DNA of 64,000 nucleotides from Hermatobates lingyangjiaoensis (lineage: Eukaryota > Arthropoda > Insecta > Hemiptera > Hermatobatidae): assembly GCA_026182355.1 (NCBI GenBank), contig JAPFBL010000540.1, positions 105,001-169,000 of the forward strand, in the 5' to 3' direction. The notes under the pieces are model-generated. The model made no database searches and was not told the origin of the DNA. It was given only the letters and a program-made list of their open reading frames with translations. Numbering within the stretch: position 1 is the first letter of the stretch; the number at the start of each line of letters is the position of its first letter. The position numbers and the translations under genes are program-made. Below, one piece after another: positions 34,955 to 45,214 of the stretch.

Positions 34955-35077
34955 TAATTTTATTAATGGGATAGCTTAGTTCCATTGCATAGTCGTAGTT
35001 GATTTATATTTCGTAGAAGGATGATGGAACTTATGTTTTGTTTGATTAGTCAAACACTTTGTTCGACAACAATCCGT

Positions 35078-35400
35078 CAGTTCTTCAGGTTCAAATTAAA
35101 CTCTCACCACCAACGTTTCGGTCTTTGTTTAAAACCTTTTTCATAGGCAGAAGTATAACTTTTGAAACAGAAGAACTAAGCATTACATTACAAATTATTT
35201 TACAAAGAAAAATAGTGTGTGGATTTTAACAACAACTGTAGTCTGAATGAACACGTGACACTAAACTGAACTAAACATTTTAGTTTAGTAATACTTAGTT
35301 TTTGTGTTTCAAAATTTGTACTTCTTCCTATGAAAAAGGTTTTAAATAAAGACCGAAACGTTGGCAATGAGACTTTAATTTGAACCCGAAGTACTGACCG
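35078..35400. repeat. PLE-derived palindrome, family O
   Basis: The arms carry TCAGTTCTTCAGGTTCAAAT, CCAACGTTTCGGTC and AAAACCTTTTTCATAGG in opposed orientation. GAAACGTT with self-complementary ACGT is kept, but the CTGA half has become TATGAAA. Near the centre a single GAATGAACACGTGACACT matches one unit of the E-box array at 20690. Confidence 0.65.
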
Positions 35401-35439
35401 AGTCCTGGTAACATTTATTTTTGTATATATAGAAATATA

Positions 35440-35600
35440 TGGGTTTCCGGCGTGCTTGGTCGCCCATTCTCTTTTCTCCTGAAGACGTATAAAACGAAAA
35501 TTTGAGTTTGTAAGTGTGTCTCTTTCTCCGTGTGTTGCTTTTCTTCCTTTTTGAGCTGATTTGCGTCCAGTTTGGATCGTTTTTTTCTAATTTTGAGTGA
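35440..35600 (+). mobile_element. PLE-derived family G arm, single
   Basis: GTTTCCGGCGTGCTTGGTCG, then CTGAAGACG...GAAAATTTGAG (35479-35503) with a damaged stem II, then TTTGTAAGTGTGTC. A single plus-strand arm. Confidence 0.6.
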
Positions 35601-35609
35601 TATATATTT

Positions 35610-36330
35610 ATAGATAAATTTCGTTTATAGTTTTATTTTCCCGGATTCTTAATGTTAAAAAATAACTGAAGCCAGAACAACAGAACAACATGAGAATCCG
35701 AAAACAAACTAGGTTTTGAAAACTCGTATTGCATAGTCAATGGAGTGGAATACGTCAAACCTGCAATCTTTAGACCGAATACTTCTGTTTTTTCAAAATT
35801 ACTAATAAGTAAATGTTTCGTTGTTATTATTAAATTAAAAATAACAAAGTTCGTTGGATATAATTTTGATTGGGTTAAAGAAAAACAAAAGGTTTGGGAA
35901 CACTGGGACAAAAAAAAATACCTGACAGGGTAACACTGTAGCAGCTGATCAACATATGTTTTGGCGCCCTTTCTGGTCGTGTGAATTAAAGCTTTCCTGA
36001 TTCAAGGTCTGTAAAATGAGAATAAACACATTTCGTTAGTCAAATTACAGACTATTATTTCAGCAGTCCTTTTATTGTATCATTTTTTATAAATATTCCT
36101 TTTTCTGGAAATTTGAACCATTCTCAAGCGACTTCATTTTTCAAATTGTGATTTTTTACATTAGACAAGTATTAAAATGGACATAACAGCTATAGTTAAT
36201 AGGCAAATATTTTTTTTTTACGAAATTCGCGATATAAATTAAAAAGAAAGGCGAAGTTTTCTATTAAACCATAAAAACACTTGTAACAACTAAAATTGTG
36301 AAAGAACCTTTACATACATAAAACAAACCT
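35610..36330. other. No gene seen
   Basis: Frames of about 60-90 codons on both strands, overlapping each other, with no recognised domain. Confidence 0.45.
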
Positions 36331-36739
36331 GATAGGTCAGGTTATGTTGGGGTTTCAGTCCTACAAGAGAACACATATTGACCAACATTGGTCCTTTGTA
36401 ATACCACTCCAGTGGTTTTGCAAGGGGTGGGGAGAAGTGTTTTAAGGAGGTAAAAATAGAAAATAGAAAAAAATTATAAATACTTAACTAAAATCTGAAA
36501 TTTTATACCAAATGAGTTTTAAGATCATAACTGCTGTTTTTTTGTTTTATGTGTGTAATTCTGTTTTTAAATAGATTTTTCAACTGTAATATTTGCAAAT
36601 TAAAATAAATTTACTTTAAATTTATCAAAACTAGATTTTTAAAGGGTTTGAAAAGAGCCAGTTAATTTATACATTTTTTTTTATTATACGTTTTTGTTTT
36701 GAAAAATCTTTGGTTTTCTTTGATGATGACTGTATATGG

Positions 36740-37456
36740 CAGAGTTTTTCAAACTTTTTTTGACGCGGAACCCTTTTTGGTTCCAGTAACTTTCCCGGGA
36801 ACCGCCAGATTCTAATGATTTCATAAAATGATAATATAAATATTTTCATATGTCTTTTTAAATAGTATATATGTTTAAAAACAATTAAAAAAGTAATATT
36901 ACTGCAATGTATATATACTCAAATAAAAATTCAAAACTAAAAGATTTTAATTTTCATATTTCCCACAAGTATATAACATATAAAACAGAATTACTAGCAA
37001 TTTTAACACAGAGTTTGTTTTGTAATTATTTTTGGCTTTATAGTTGAGAGTTTGATTCTCAAGTCAGTAGCAGCATTAAGTCTACTTGAGTATTTGGTTT
37101 TAATGGCAGTTTAAAGGGAAAATCCAGTTTCACATAAGTAGGTAGTGAGAAATAGCAGCATTGTGTCGAGTGCTATTTTTGCAATAGCAAGGAATTTGGG
37201 GAATCAGATATCTTCAAAAACTGACTAGTGATTCATCCTAAATATGAATAAAATTTTGACCACTTCTACTTATGGGTGTATATGTAGATATAAACATTAT
37301 TCGGTTTCATGATTCACAAGAAATATAGAATAAATCCATAAACCACAAAAAAGAAAAACTTTTAGAAAAATGTTTTTACTAAAAGTTCTTCACGGAACCC
37401 CAGACAATCCGTTAAGGAACCCCTGGGTTCCGGGGAACCTACTTTGGGAACCTCTG
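36740..37456. mobile_element. hAT-like MITE, about 717 bp
   Basis: Starts CAGAGTTTTTCAAACTTTTT and ends TTTGGGAACCTCTG; flanks GTATATGG and ATATATGG differ at one base. GGAACCC/GGGTTCC blocks sit inside both ends. Further copies at 52443-53156 and 60546-61591, with fragments at 21225 and 50030. Confidence 0.75.
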
Positions 37457-37552
37457 ATATATGGTATACGAATACTATAATAAGATAAAAGTTTGCAATT
37501 AATAACAGCAGTCTAAATTAGATCCTTGATTGTAATTCCATGAAATTAAATC

Positions 37553-38065
37553 AATGGATTCCGCTTAATTGGGACACCGCTTATTTGGGACAAATCTCAA
37601 AGAACGGAAACCAAACTATGAACTACAATTGTAAATTTGTATGTTTAATTGGGACAGCATTCCGCTTAATTGGGAGAGTAAATTTAAGATTTTAATACAG
37701 TAGAGTCCTGATTAACCGAGTATGTTTTAACTGAGTTCCGGTTTAACCGAGCCGGTGCAGCGGCAAAACAAACACCACCTCCTTCTAAATCCCGGGAAAG
37801 CCAGAAAGGCGGCTTCTTTCTGAACCCGATACCCGTGTTTTAAAAATCCTCAACTGCCTCATGTTCACATTTGCTGACTTTTCCATCCGAGCCAGTGCAG
37901 CGGCAAAACACCCCCCCCCCCTTCCAATTTTAATGGCATTGTTCCTAAATCCAATCAAATTAATTTCCAAAAAAAAAAAAGTGAAATTCGTTTAATTGGG
38001 ACAGCCGCTTAATTGGGACAAAACGCCTCGGTCCCGATGTGTCCCAATTAACCGGAATCGATTAT
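37553..38065. mobile_element. Tigger/mariner-like elements, one inside another
   Basis: The outer ends carry GATTCCGCTTAATTGGGACA and its inverted partner near TCCCAATTAACCGGAATC. Between them CAGTAGAGTCCTGATTAACC at about 37699 begins a second element of the same general type. No transposase frame. Confidence 0.55.
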
Positions 38066-38689
38066 TATGACGACATATTGGAATTTAGAAGGTTAACAGA
38101 TTATGAACGGCCATCGTGGGGGGGGGGGGATTGCGCCCCCCCCCCGGGCGGCTAAAATAGTTGCTACGCCACTGTACCACTAAATGAACATTCTTACATT
38201 GGGAGTCCTAAAAATTTGCCTCATTGTTTAGTATTTAGAGTAGGGGATCTTTAACGAGTACCTGACATCATACAGTCTCGGGGCCGACGGCTTTCAATGC
38301 GTTCAGATTTATTCACCACTTTTGTGAATAAATTGAGGGTCAGATTCAATGGCATATCAAATAAGAAAGTCCAAAAAAAATATTTATATTTTTATGGAAT
38401 TACAATCAAGGATGTAATTTTAGACTGTTGCTTTAGTCCTAGACTTTCATCTTATTATAGTCAATGACAAACTACAATATGAAATGGCAAAAAAACAGTA
38501 AGGGGAAGGGGATTTTGATAAAAATTTATTAAGAAGTTCAGGTTGATTTTTTTAAGATATTTTTAATCTTTTTATTAAACGAACTATTGACCCTTTCTAA
38601 AGGAAATGTAGTGTAAAATTAGATCCTTGATTTTAGTTCCATGAAATTAAATATTATGATAACATAATATTTATTATGTATTTATTACC

Positions 38690-39280
38690 GCTTTGGCACT
38701 AATCTCTCGACACAGGATATCTTATATAATTTAGGGACCCCACTTTCTACGTGTAAGCTTTGGATCAGACAAAGAATTGATGAACGCGTCAAACATAGGT
38801 GGTCTGAGGAGGACACGTGTCTTATTTCAAAGCAGTTGTGGCCTTCTTGTAACTCTAGAAGAACTAAGGATCTTCTCTCTAGGAATAGAAGAGATGTAGC
38901 CAATGTGATCGCTGTTTCCACGGGACACTGGCTCGTAGGTAGACACGCCACCAGATTAGGATTGGAGGCGAGGGATTTTTGCAGGGCGTGCCAGGATGAG
39001 AAAAAGGAAGAGACAATTCCTCACTTTCTCTGTCAATGCCCCTGGTCTGGCTCAAAGAAGGAAAGAAGCACTAGGAGAATATTTCTTTGACAATCTTAAG
39101 AACTTAGCATCCACTGGTATCAGGGATCTGTCTAGATTTATTGTTCTCTCGAGATAGTTCGAGTGGACCAGGGACGGGGAAGAATAGCCCCAAATTCTTC
39201 TTTGTGGTATCACAAGGGGCCGGCTTGCGGCCTATGTGTGTTCTCTCTTGGGACTCCCACTGTAACCTAACCTAACCTAA
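38690..39280 (+). pseudogene. LINE C-terminus (RNase H/zinc-knuckle tail)
   Basis: Plus-strand translation includes LWPSCNSRRTKDLLSRNRRD, TGHWLVGRHATRLGLEARDF, CRACQDEKKEETIPHFLCQC. After a frame change it goes on LGEYFFDNLKNLASTG and LSRFIVLSR, then stops. This is the C-terminal region of R1/Jockey-type LINE polyproteins, with the conserved TGH, CRxC and HxLCxCP motifs. 5' truncated and frameshifted. Its 3' end (GTGGTATCACAAGGGGCC to CCTAACCTAACC) is shared with the SINEs. Confidence 0.8.
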
Positions 39281-39289
39281 CTGTTAAAA

Positions 39290-40300
39290 TCTTGGTGAAC
39301 AGTTTTGTATAATTTCTTTTGAGACAATCTTCTATTCACTGGTTTATACTTTATTCTATCACTTTAGTAAACAACAGTAAGTAAGTTAAAAGTGAGTTTA
39401 ACATTTTTTTCTAGATTCATACTTATAACCTTTAATTCCTAAGTAACCTTTTACTTATTAGTATGTGTGGCTGTTATTTATCAGACTTTAAATCAAACAA
39501 CTTCCAAATTATTTTGTAGCCTTACAATATAAAAATAACAAAATATCCAGTATAGTAGTTAAATATGTCAACTCTGTATACAGTTGACCAAATGTGGAAT
39601 AAACTAGATAATGTGTGCTTACCTGTTACTAAAATGGATGCCAAGTAATAAATGAGCTACACTTTCCGACCCTAGAACAACACTGAAAGAAAAACTTGTC
39701 AAATTGATGATTAAAACGGATATTTTGTTTTAACTGTGGCAAACCTGGGTGAACGACAGCTGAGATAAAACAATTGAAACTGGAGACCTAGAATTACGTC
39801 AAAGCAGGTGTTTCGTATTCTACATCACAGAGCATTATTATAAAACTAATGCAAATGAGACAGCAAACACTGTGTGCAATTAATGATGAATATGGAAAAT
39901 CTAGACGTATCTTATCGCTGTCACGATTCGAACAAAATTACTTCTTCATTAATAATAATGACACAAATACAATTGGCGTAATTAACATCATTACTTACGC
40001 ATTGGCAAGTTACGTAATGGAACATCTACGTCAAAGCGGTAAAATTCTAATATATTTAAATATAATGAAGCGTGAAATCAGGTTGTTATTATGCTTGTAT
40101 TAATTTTAAAAATAGATTTTGTAGACCTGAGAAAGCTGAATGAATTGTTTGAAAGGTCATCTGGATGTAATCAAGTCCATTTTGAGCAGCATTTCAAAAG
40201 ATTGTTTATTGCTTTATTATCAATTGTTTGAGATTTAATAATATTTAGGTATATTGATTTGGTTTTTGTTCTAATAAACTAGATATGGTACTTTATTGGT
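39290..40300. other. No gene seen; interspersed repeat fragment
   Basis: 39610-39690 (TACTAAAATGGATGCCAAGT) resembles 44785-44860 and loosely 21630-21660, so it is an interspersed repeat of unknown type. Confidence 0.45.
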
Positions 40301-40304
40301 TTAT

Positions 40305-40620
40305 AAGACTACCCGTGACCCTTTGTGTCACTCAGAAATTATAACAATAGTTATTGAAATAAATTCACTGAATATGATTGACGGATAATTTTAATTGTTG
40401 TTTATTGTTATTAAGGCACTAAAACAGATTCTTATATGGCCCAAGCTTTTGATATAGTATTCTTAACATGATTCAAGAGTATATTTGGCAAAATAAAAAT
40501 CATTTAAAAGTAAAAAAAATAATTTATTTTATGACATAAATAAATAAAACATCAATTCAAGTTATATACACAATGGAATATATTTAAACAAACAAAAATT
40601 GTAAATTGAAATATTCAATA
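40305..40620. mobile_element. Partial copy of the foldback repeat
   Basis: GACTACCCGTGACCCTTTGT and TAATTGTTGTTTATTG match one arm of 28149-29705. Confidence 0.6.
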
Positions 40621-40624
40621 CCTA

Positions 40625-41060
40625 TAGCCCGGACCAGATTCTTACGACGAACTCTTCTACGTGAGGACGCCTATGCCATTCCTGCCCTCTGTGAAACTAA
40701 AGTAGGGACTGCGAAGCCCTCTCCAGGAAGGACGGCGGAGGCGGCCAAGCGTACGAGGAAACCGAAGAGGAAAGATGGTTCTCCATACACCCACAACAAT
40801 AGAATCTACAGAAAACACCAACAACCAGTATCTAATGAAATCCACTAAGCCCATAGGAAACACCGAGTTCGACGAGGTACACTTCCAAGCAAAGACGCCA
40901 AGACCTTCATCCAACTCTATAGGAAAATTAAGTAGGGACTGTGAGCCCTCCCCTGGAGTGAAGGCTGAGGCGGCCAAGCAGACGGAGTGTGCTAAGGAGA
41001 AAGGTGTTCAACGAAAAAACACCCACAACCAATAAGAAGTGTCCAAAGTAATACGTAACA
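40625..41060 (+). other. GC-rich coding-like segment, unknown
   Basis: Two related blocks in tandem: GTAGGGACTGCGAAGCCCTC with GAGGCGGCCAAG, and GTAGGGACTGTGAGCCCTCC with GAGGCGGCCAAG, about 240 bp apart. In one frame they read KPSPGRTAEAAKRTRK and EPSPGVKAEAAKQTEC, so the protein-level match is better than chance and suggests an old coding repeat, perhaps from a retroelement. The family is not recognised. It ends in (TA)n at 41104. Confidence 0.35.
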
Positions 41061-41102
41061 GGGATTGGCTCGTCTTTTTCAATATCTAATCTGGCATTAT
41101 AG

Positions 41103-41158
<56 letters not shown>

Positions 41159-41192
41159 CATGATTTGTTTTCTTGACCCAATATTTATATGA

Positions 41193-41432
41193 TGTAATTT
41201 TTTTTGAGGTTTGAGGTCCAATGATTAATACTAGTCCTTTTACCGACAATTCGACATATATTTATGTCATCTTCAGGGCTTGGAAATCTGTTTATGTTGC
41301 AGCATTCTTCTTTAATACTGCAACATAAACAGATTTCCAAGCCCTGAAGATGACATAAATATATGTCGAATTGTCGGCAAAAGGACTAGTATTAATCATT
41401 GGACCTCAAACCTCAAAAAAAAAATTACATTA
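41193..41432. repeat. PLE-derived palindrome, family Q
   Basis: Arms about 115 bp, centre near 41312. HHR-like cores at 41246-41274 (minus) and 41344-41375 (plus): CTGAAGA, T, GACAT/ATGTC, then GAAT instead of GAAA and no self-complementary stem III. Probably a decayed HHR. Confidence 0.65.
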
Positions 41433-41500
41433 TATATATATATATACATATATATCAATCATCAAACCACAATAGAAACCCAACTGGTGGGTTTTTGACT

Positions 41501-41535
41501 CTGACGAAGACCGCTTGTTACGGTTGAAAGATCTT
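41501..41535 (+). ncRNA. Hammerhead ribozyme, family A
   Basis: Complete family A core with the full downstream tail ending TTTCACGTGTTTATGTGAAA and (TA)n. A short inverted ACCCAACTGGTGGGT precedes it, the remains of a left arm. Confidence 0.75.
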
Positions 41536-41601
41536 AGTCTTGTTTTCCCATTTTCTTATTGTGGTTTGATCATTGATTGTTATTTCACGTGTTTATGTGA
41601 A

Positions 41602-41638
<37 letters not shown>

Positions 41639-41685
41639 TTTAACACACAGAAAAGAACACAGAAAGACACTACAGAACTCACTTC

Positions 41686-41711
41686 GATATTTCGACATCC
41701 GTCGTCATCGG
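41686..41711 (-). ncRNA. Hammerhead-like motif, family S (U4 to C)
   Basis: Minus strand: CCGATGA, C, GACGGATGTC (stem GAC/GTC), GAAATATC with self-complementary ATAT and C as cleavage base; stem I TTC/GAA. The copy at 51943-51968 has the same substitution of U4, so it is inherited. A GTGAGT donor-like site follows. Confidence 0.5.
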
Positions 41712-41887
41712 GAAGAAGTGCGTAGTACTCGCACTTGTGTCCTGCCGTTGTGTTTCCGGTGTGCTTGGTTACCCTTTCTATTTTCTCCTGAAGACGGATC
41801 ATCCGAAAATTTGAGTTTGTAAGTGTGTCTCTTTCTCTGTGTGTTGCTTTTCTTCGTTTTTGAGCTGATATATATATATATATATAT

Positions 41888-41960
41888 ATTTGTAAAAGTT
41901 GGGAGCAGTCCTTCTTCAATGCATGCTTTTAAAAACTGAATGTCTGTTTCAACTTGGTTC
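41888..41960 (-). pseudogene. PLE N-terminal ORF fragment
   Basis: NQVETDIQFLKACIEEGLLP then TFTNI into (TA)n. The first residues equal the end of the 42034-42173 frame, so the two pieces are from one PLE family. Confidence 0.55.
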
Positions 41961-42005
41961 AATATTACATGCTTTTAAAAACTGGATTTAAGTGTTTTTT
42001 TTTTG

Positions 42006-42038
42006 CTGAAGATGGTGGATGTAACACCGAAACATGTC
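42006..42038 (+). ncRNA. Hammerhead ribozyme with embedded start codon
   Basis: CTGAAGA, T, GGTG/CACC with a 7-base loop, GAAACATGTC: self-complementary ACATGT and C as cleavage base. The ATG inside ACATGT opens the 42034 frame. Stem I pairing is weak here. Confidence 0.65.
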
Positions 42039-42170
42039 TAATAATAAATTAAAAAATTATGATGATTTAATTTTTAAGTTGAACTCTGAATTAAAGACAA
42101 AATTTCGTAATTTGGAAAAATATAAGACGAAATTGAACCAAGTGGAAACAGACATCCAGTTTTTAAAAAC

Positions 42171-42173
<3 letters not shown>
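42034..42173 (+). pseudogene. PLE N-terminal ORF fragment
   Basis: MSNNKLKNYDDLIFKLNSEL, then a lysine-rich stretch and LNQVETDIQFLKTY, entering (TA)n at about 42173. A coiled-coil-like, charged N-terminus as in other PLE ORFs. Truncated before any catalytic motif. Confidence 0.6.
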
Positions 42174-42210
<37 letters not shown>

Positions 42211-42237
42211 CAAAAATTGTTATTGACCTCTTCTATT

Positions 42238-42455
42238 GTATTCTATGTTTTGTTATTGAGGGCTAGGTCAAATAAAAGAAAATAAACTCCTTCCTAGGCC
42301 GACGTTTCGATGTATTTGTACATCATCTTCAGGGCTGAAAAGCCCTTTTTTAGCCCTGAAGATGATGCACAAATACATCGAAACGTCGGCCTAGGAAGGA
42401 GTTTATTTTCTTTTATTTGACATTTGACCTAGCCCTCAATAACAAAACATAGAAT
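42238..42455. repeat. PLE-derived palindrome, family T, copy 1
   Basis: HHRs at 42301-42332 (minus) and 42356-42387 (plus). The minus copy has CTGAAGA, T, GATGTA/TACATC with loop CAAA, GAAACGTC with self-complementary ACGT; stem I GCC/GGC. The outer arms TTATTGAGGGCTAGGTC are shared with 44277-44635. Confidence 0.8.
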
Positions 42456-42589
42456 ATATATATATATATATATAATTAAAAGAAACGGTCCAGCGGACTT
42501 TTTTAAAATAAAATAAATTCAAAACGAAGGAAACACGAGTACCGCCCTGTCTTCCTGCGGGACTCTTCGCTCTTCGCTCTTCGCACCTC

Positions 42590-42615
42590 CTGATGACGAC
42601 GATGGTCGAAATATC
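42590..42615 (+). ncRNA. Hammerhead ribozyme, family U
   Basis: CTGATGA, C, GAC/GTC with loop GATG, GAAATATC with self-complementary ATAT. GATGTGAGTT, a donor-like site, follows. Preceded by CTCTTCGCTCTTCGC and followed by (TA)n at about 42677. Confidence 0.6.
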
Positions 42616-42669
42616 GATGTGAGTTATGTCTGTGTCTTTCTGTGTGTTTTCTTCGTTTTGAACTTATTT

Positions 42670-42710
<41 letters not shown>

Positions 42711-42874
42711 TTCAAAAATGAAGAAAAGCAACACACAGAGAAAGAGACACACTTACAAACTCAGTTTTGCGTCCAGTTTCGATCGTTTTTTCGAATTTTG
42801 AGTGGATATATATATATATATAGATAGTTCAATGTGCATAAAGAAACGTAGAGAAATTAAAAACTTACAGTCTC

Positions 42875-42899
42875 TAATTTTCGGTTGAACCGTCTTCAG
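42875..42899 (-). ncRNA. Hammerhead ribozyme, family B
   Basis: Minus strand CTGAAGAC, GGTT and its complement, GAAAATTA. Part of a single arm between (TA)n tracts at 42806 and 42960. Confidence 0.55.
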
Positions 42900-43009
42900 G
42901 AGAGATAAGAAAGGGAAACCAAGCGCACTGGTACAGAGACGGTTGGAGACCCATCTGTATATATATATATATAAAGATTTCACATAAACACGTGAAATAA
43001 CAATCAATG

Positions 43010-43080
43010 ATCAGACCGCTTGTTACGGTTGAAAGATCTTAGTCTTGCTTTCCCATTTTCTTATTGTGGTTTGATCATTG

Positions 43081-43125
<45 letters not shown>

Positions 43126-43350
43126 ACCCAACTAAAGTTTCTTCGGGATCGGTCAGTTCTTCTGGTTGAATTATCAATATATATATAACACTGTGTGTTT
43201 ATATATATACATAAACTATATATATACACATATAATAAATGTGTATTTATTATTAATTTCAGTTGGGTTTTTGACTCAGACGAAGACCGCCTGTTACGGT
43301 TGAAAGATCTTAGTCTTGTTTTCCCATTTCTTATTGTGGTTTGATCATTG
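43010..43350 (+). mobile_element. Two family A PLE fragments
   Basis: 43015-43090 is a truncated arm lacking the CTGACGA half. 43277-43311 has CAGACGA instead of CTGACGA, so probably inactive. (TA)n separates them. Confidence 0.6.
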
Positions 43351-43679
43351 ATATACACATATAAAGAAACATAACAAAGACTCAGTTTTCAACATTTCAC
43401 CATTATGGCGGTCGTCCGCAGCAGAAGTAGTGAATTGACGGAGTGGCGACAGTCAACTGAAGGTATATATATACCATTCAAAAATCGAAAAAACAATGCA
43501 AACTAGACGCAAATCAACTCAAAAACGAAGAAAAGCAACACACAGAGAAAGAGACACACTTACAAACTCAAATTTTCGGATGATCCGTCTTCAGGAAAAA
43601 AATAGAGAGGGCAACCAAGCACGCCGGAAACCGCGTGTTTTAAATAAACCGTATATTTATAACAATATATATATGTATT

Positions 43680-43832
43680 GGTATAAATAGGCAGCAGATC
43701 CTCTTTTAAACAGGTATCATTAAAATTAACCGCAGTCTCGGCATTCACGATCTTAAGACTGAGAGAGTCGATCCTACGAACTAACCTCCTGCTAACAGGG
43801 TTCAACTGGAAAAGGACTTGGCCAAGTGACAT
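43680..43832 (-). pseudogene. PLE N-terminal ORF fragment (MSLGQ type)
   Basis: MSLGQVLFQLNPVSRRLVRR, then LKIVNAETAVNFNDTCLKED and LLPIYTNT, then an AT-rich tract. A family G HHR on the minus strand (43570-43594) lies on its other side. Confidence 0.6.
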
Positions 43833-43859
43833 GTTAAATTAAAATCGATGACTCATGTT

Positions 43860-44204
43860 TAGTCATTGCTATAAATAGATTAAAAGGATAGTACAGGTTA
43901 ATATAAAGAGAAGGTCAAAGGTCAATAATGAACAAGAAACAAGCGGTTAGAATAAAAGAGTTGAAAGGTCAACGGTATAACTGGACTAATAGAGAATAAA
44001 TAGATTAAGAATTTAAAGTAAATATATATATATATATATATATTATATATAATATATAAATTTCCTTTTGTCTGATACTTTGAAATAGATGTGTACTCAA
44101 CAACTCTGATTATAAAATAACCTTTTGTATGTATCTGTTGGTCTCAAAAATTTTTTCTTTCTCGTATAATAAAATGGTTTGTTCTTATTCAGAATAGAGG
44201 ATTG

Positions 44205-44240
<36 letters not shown>
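43860..44240. other. No gene seen
   Basis: AT-rich sequence with (TA)n tracts at 44022-44058 and 44209-44242. Confidence 0.5.
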
Positions 44241-44246
<6 letters not shown>

Positions 44247-44276
44247 CCAAAAATTGTTATTGACCTCTTCTATTCT

Positions 44277-44635
44277 ATTCTATGTTTTGTTATTGAGGGC
44301 TAGGTCAAATAAAAGAAAATAAACTTCTTCCTAGGCCGACGTTTCGATGTATTTGTACATCATCTTCAGGGCTAAAATTAGAGGAAGAGCTATAATACAT
44401 TTACCAAAACAATCTACAACTCACATAGAGAACTAACTCTATATCCTCAATCTGTTGGTCTCAAAAATGTGTGTTAGTTAGTTCTCTATGTGAGTTGTAG
44501 ATTGTTTTGGTAAATGTATTATAGTTCTTACTCTAATTTTAGCCCTGAAGATGATGTACAAACATCGAAACGTCGGCCTAGGAAGGAGTTTATTTTCTTT
44601 TATTTGACCTAGCCCTCAATAACAAAACATAGAAT
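44277..44635. repeat. PLE-derived palindrome, family T, copy 2
   Basis: Arms about 170 bp. HHRs at 44338-44369 (minus) and 44545-44574 (plus), both with GAAACGTC. The central inverted part (CTCACATAGAGAACTAACT) differs entirely from copy 1, so the same terminal unit is joined to another centre. Confidence 0.75.
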
Positions 44636-44639
44636 ATAT

Positions 44640-45190
44640 ATATATCTGTAATATGACAGAATATTGTGGTTTGATCATTGATATAGATCTGTGTATGTGT
44701 ATGTGTTGATAAAAGAATCTACCGTGAAGTAGAAACAAAATTTAGGACTCTCAAAATAGTATCAACATACAATGTGGTACGCCAATTACTAAAATGGGTG
44801 CCAAATAATAAATGAGCTACAATTTCCTCTACTAGAACAGTACTAAAAGGTGGAAAGCCTTTATATGTGTGGGCGTTGGAAAGCTAACATAATAAACAAG
44901 ATATTGGTTAGACGTCTCGAGTATTTGTCTATTATATTGCGGGAAATTATTGGAAGTACGTCAGTGTTGACTTTACCACCCACACAATCAAGTGACTCCC
45001 TTTTATCTTGGTGATTGATACCCTTCCATTCACATGTTCAATCAACTCCCACTACGAGTAATAGCTTGAGCCAGTGCTCAATCAATTCACAAGTCATCTC
45101 GTAACGGGGAACAATGACAGAGCAACTTGTAATGCTTTAGCAGCCACTAAGCAGTGGGAAACGAGATGAAAGGACCAGGAATAGCAGCAA
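44640..45190. other. No gene seen; repeat fragment
   Basis: 44785-44860 shares an unknown interspersed repeat with 39610-39690. Confidence 0.45.
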
Positions 45191-45214
45191 GTATATCTGG
45201 TGTGAGGGCCAGGG

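Larger units (their letters stand above)
33698..35070 (-). mobile_element. Helitron remnant with helicase, 3' end at left
   Basis: The minus-strand 3' end is CTGCTAG before T, after a GC-rich stretch. The same family as 9094-9370 at both sides (AGTGAATGTCGTGTTAC near 33739; TAGTCAAACACTTTGTTCGA near 35047). It contains a Rep/Hel helicase fragment in the expected order (helicase upstream of the 3' end) and is interrupted by an HHR palindrome (34026-34281) and a SINE (34315-34640). Confidence 0.6.
36410..38174. mobile_element. hAT-like element, carrying two further insertions
   Basis: Begins CAGTGGTTTTGCAAGG and ends TTGCTACGCCACTG, with flanks TACCACTC and TACCACTA (7 of 8). The interior matches 8297-8440. 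It contains the hAT-like MITE at 36740 and a Tigger-like element at about 37553. Confidence 0.7.
36337..38350 (-). mobile_element. SINE host split by a nested hAT-like element
   Basis: Minus-strand SINE sequence on both sides: 36337-36409 (tail) and 38183-38350 (body with ATTGGGAGTCCTAAAAATTTG and TCTTTAACGAGTACCTGACA). The insertion at 36410-38174 separates them. Confidence 0.65.

Noticed and set aside
42541..42600. Functional site in the CTCTTCGCTCTTCGC block
   Set aside because: A short local duplication next to an HHR; nothing beyond slippage is supported.
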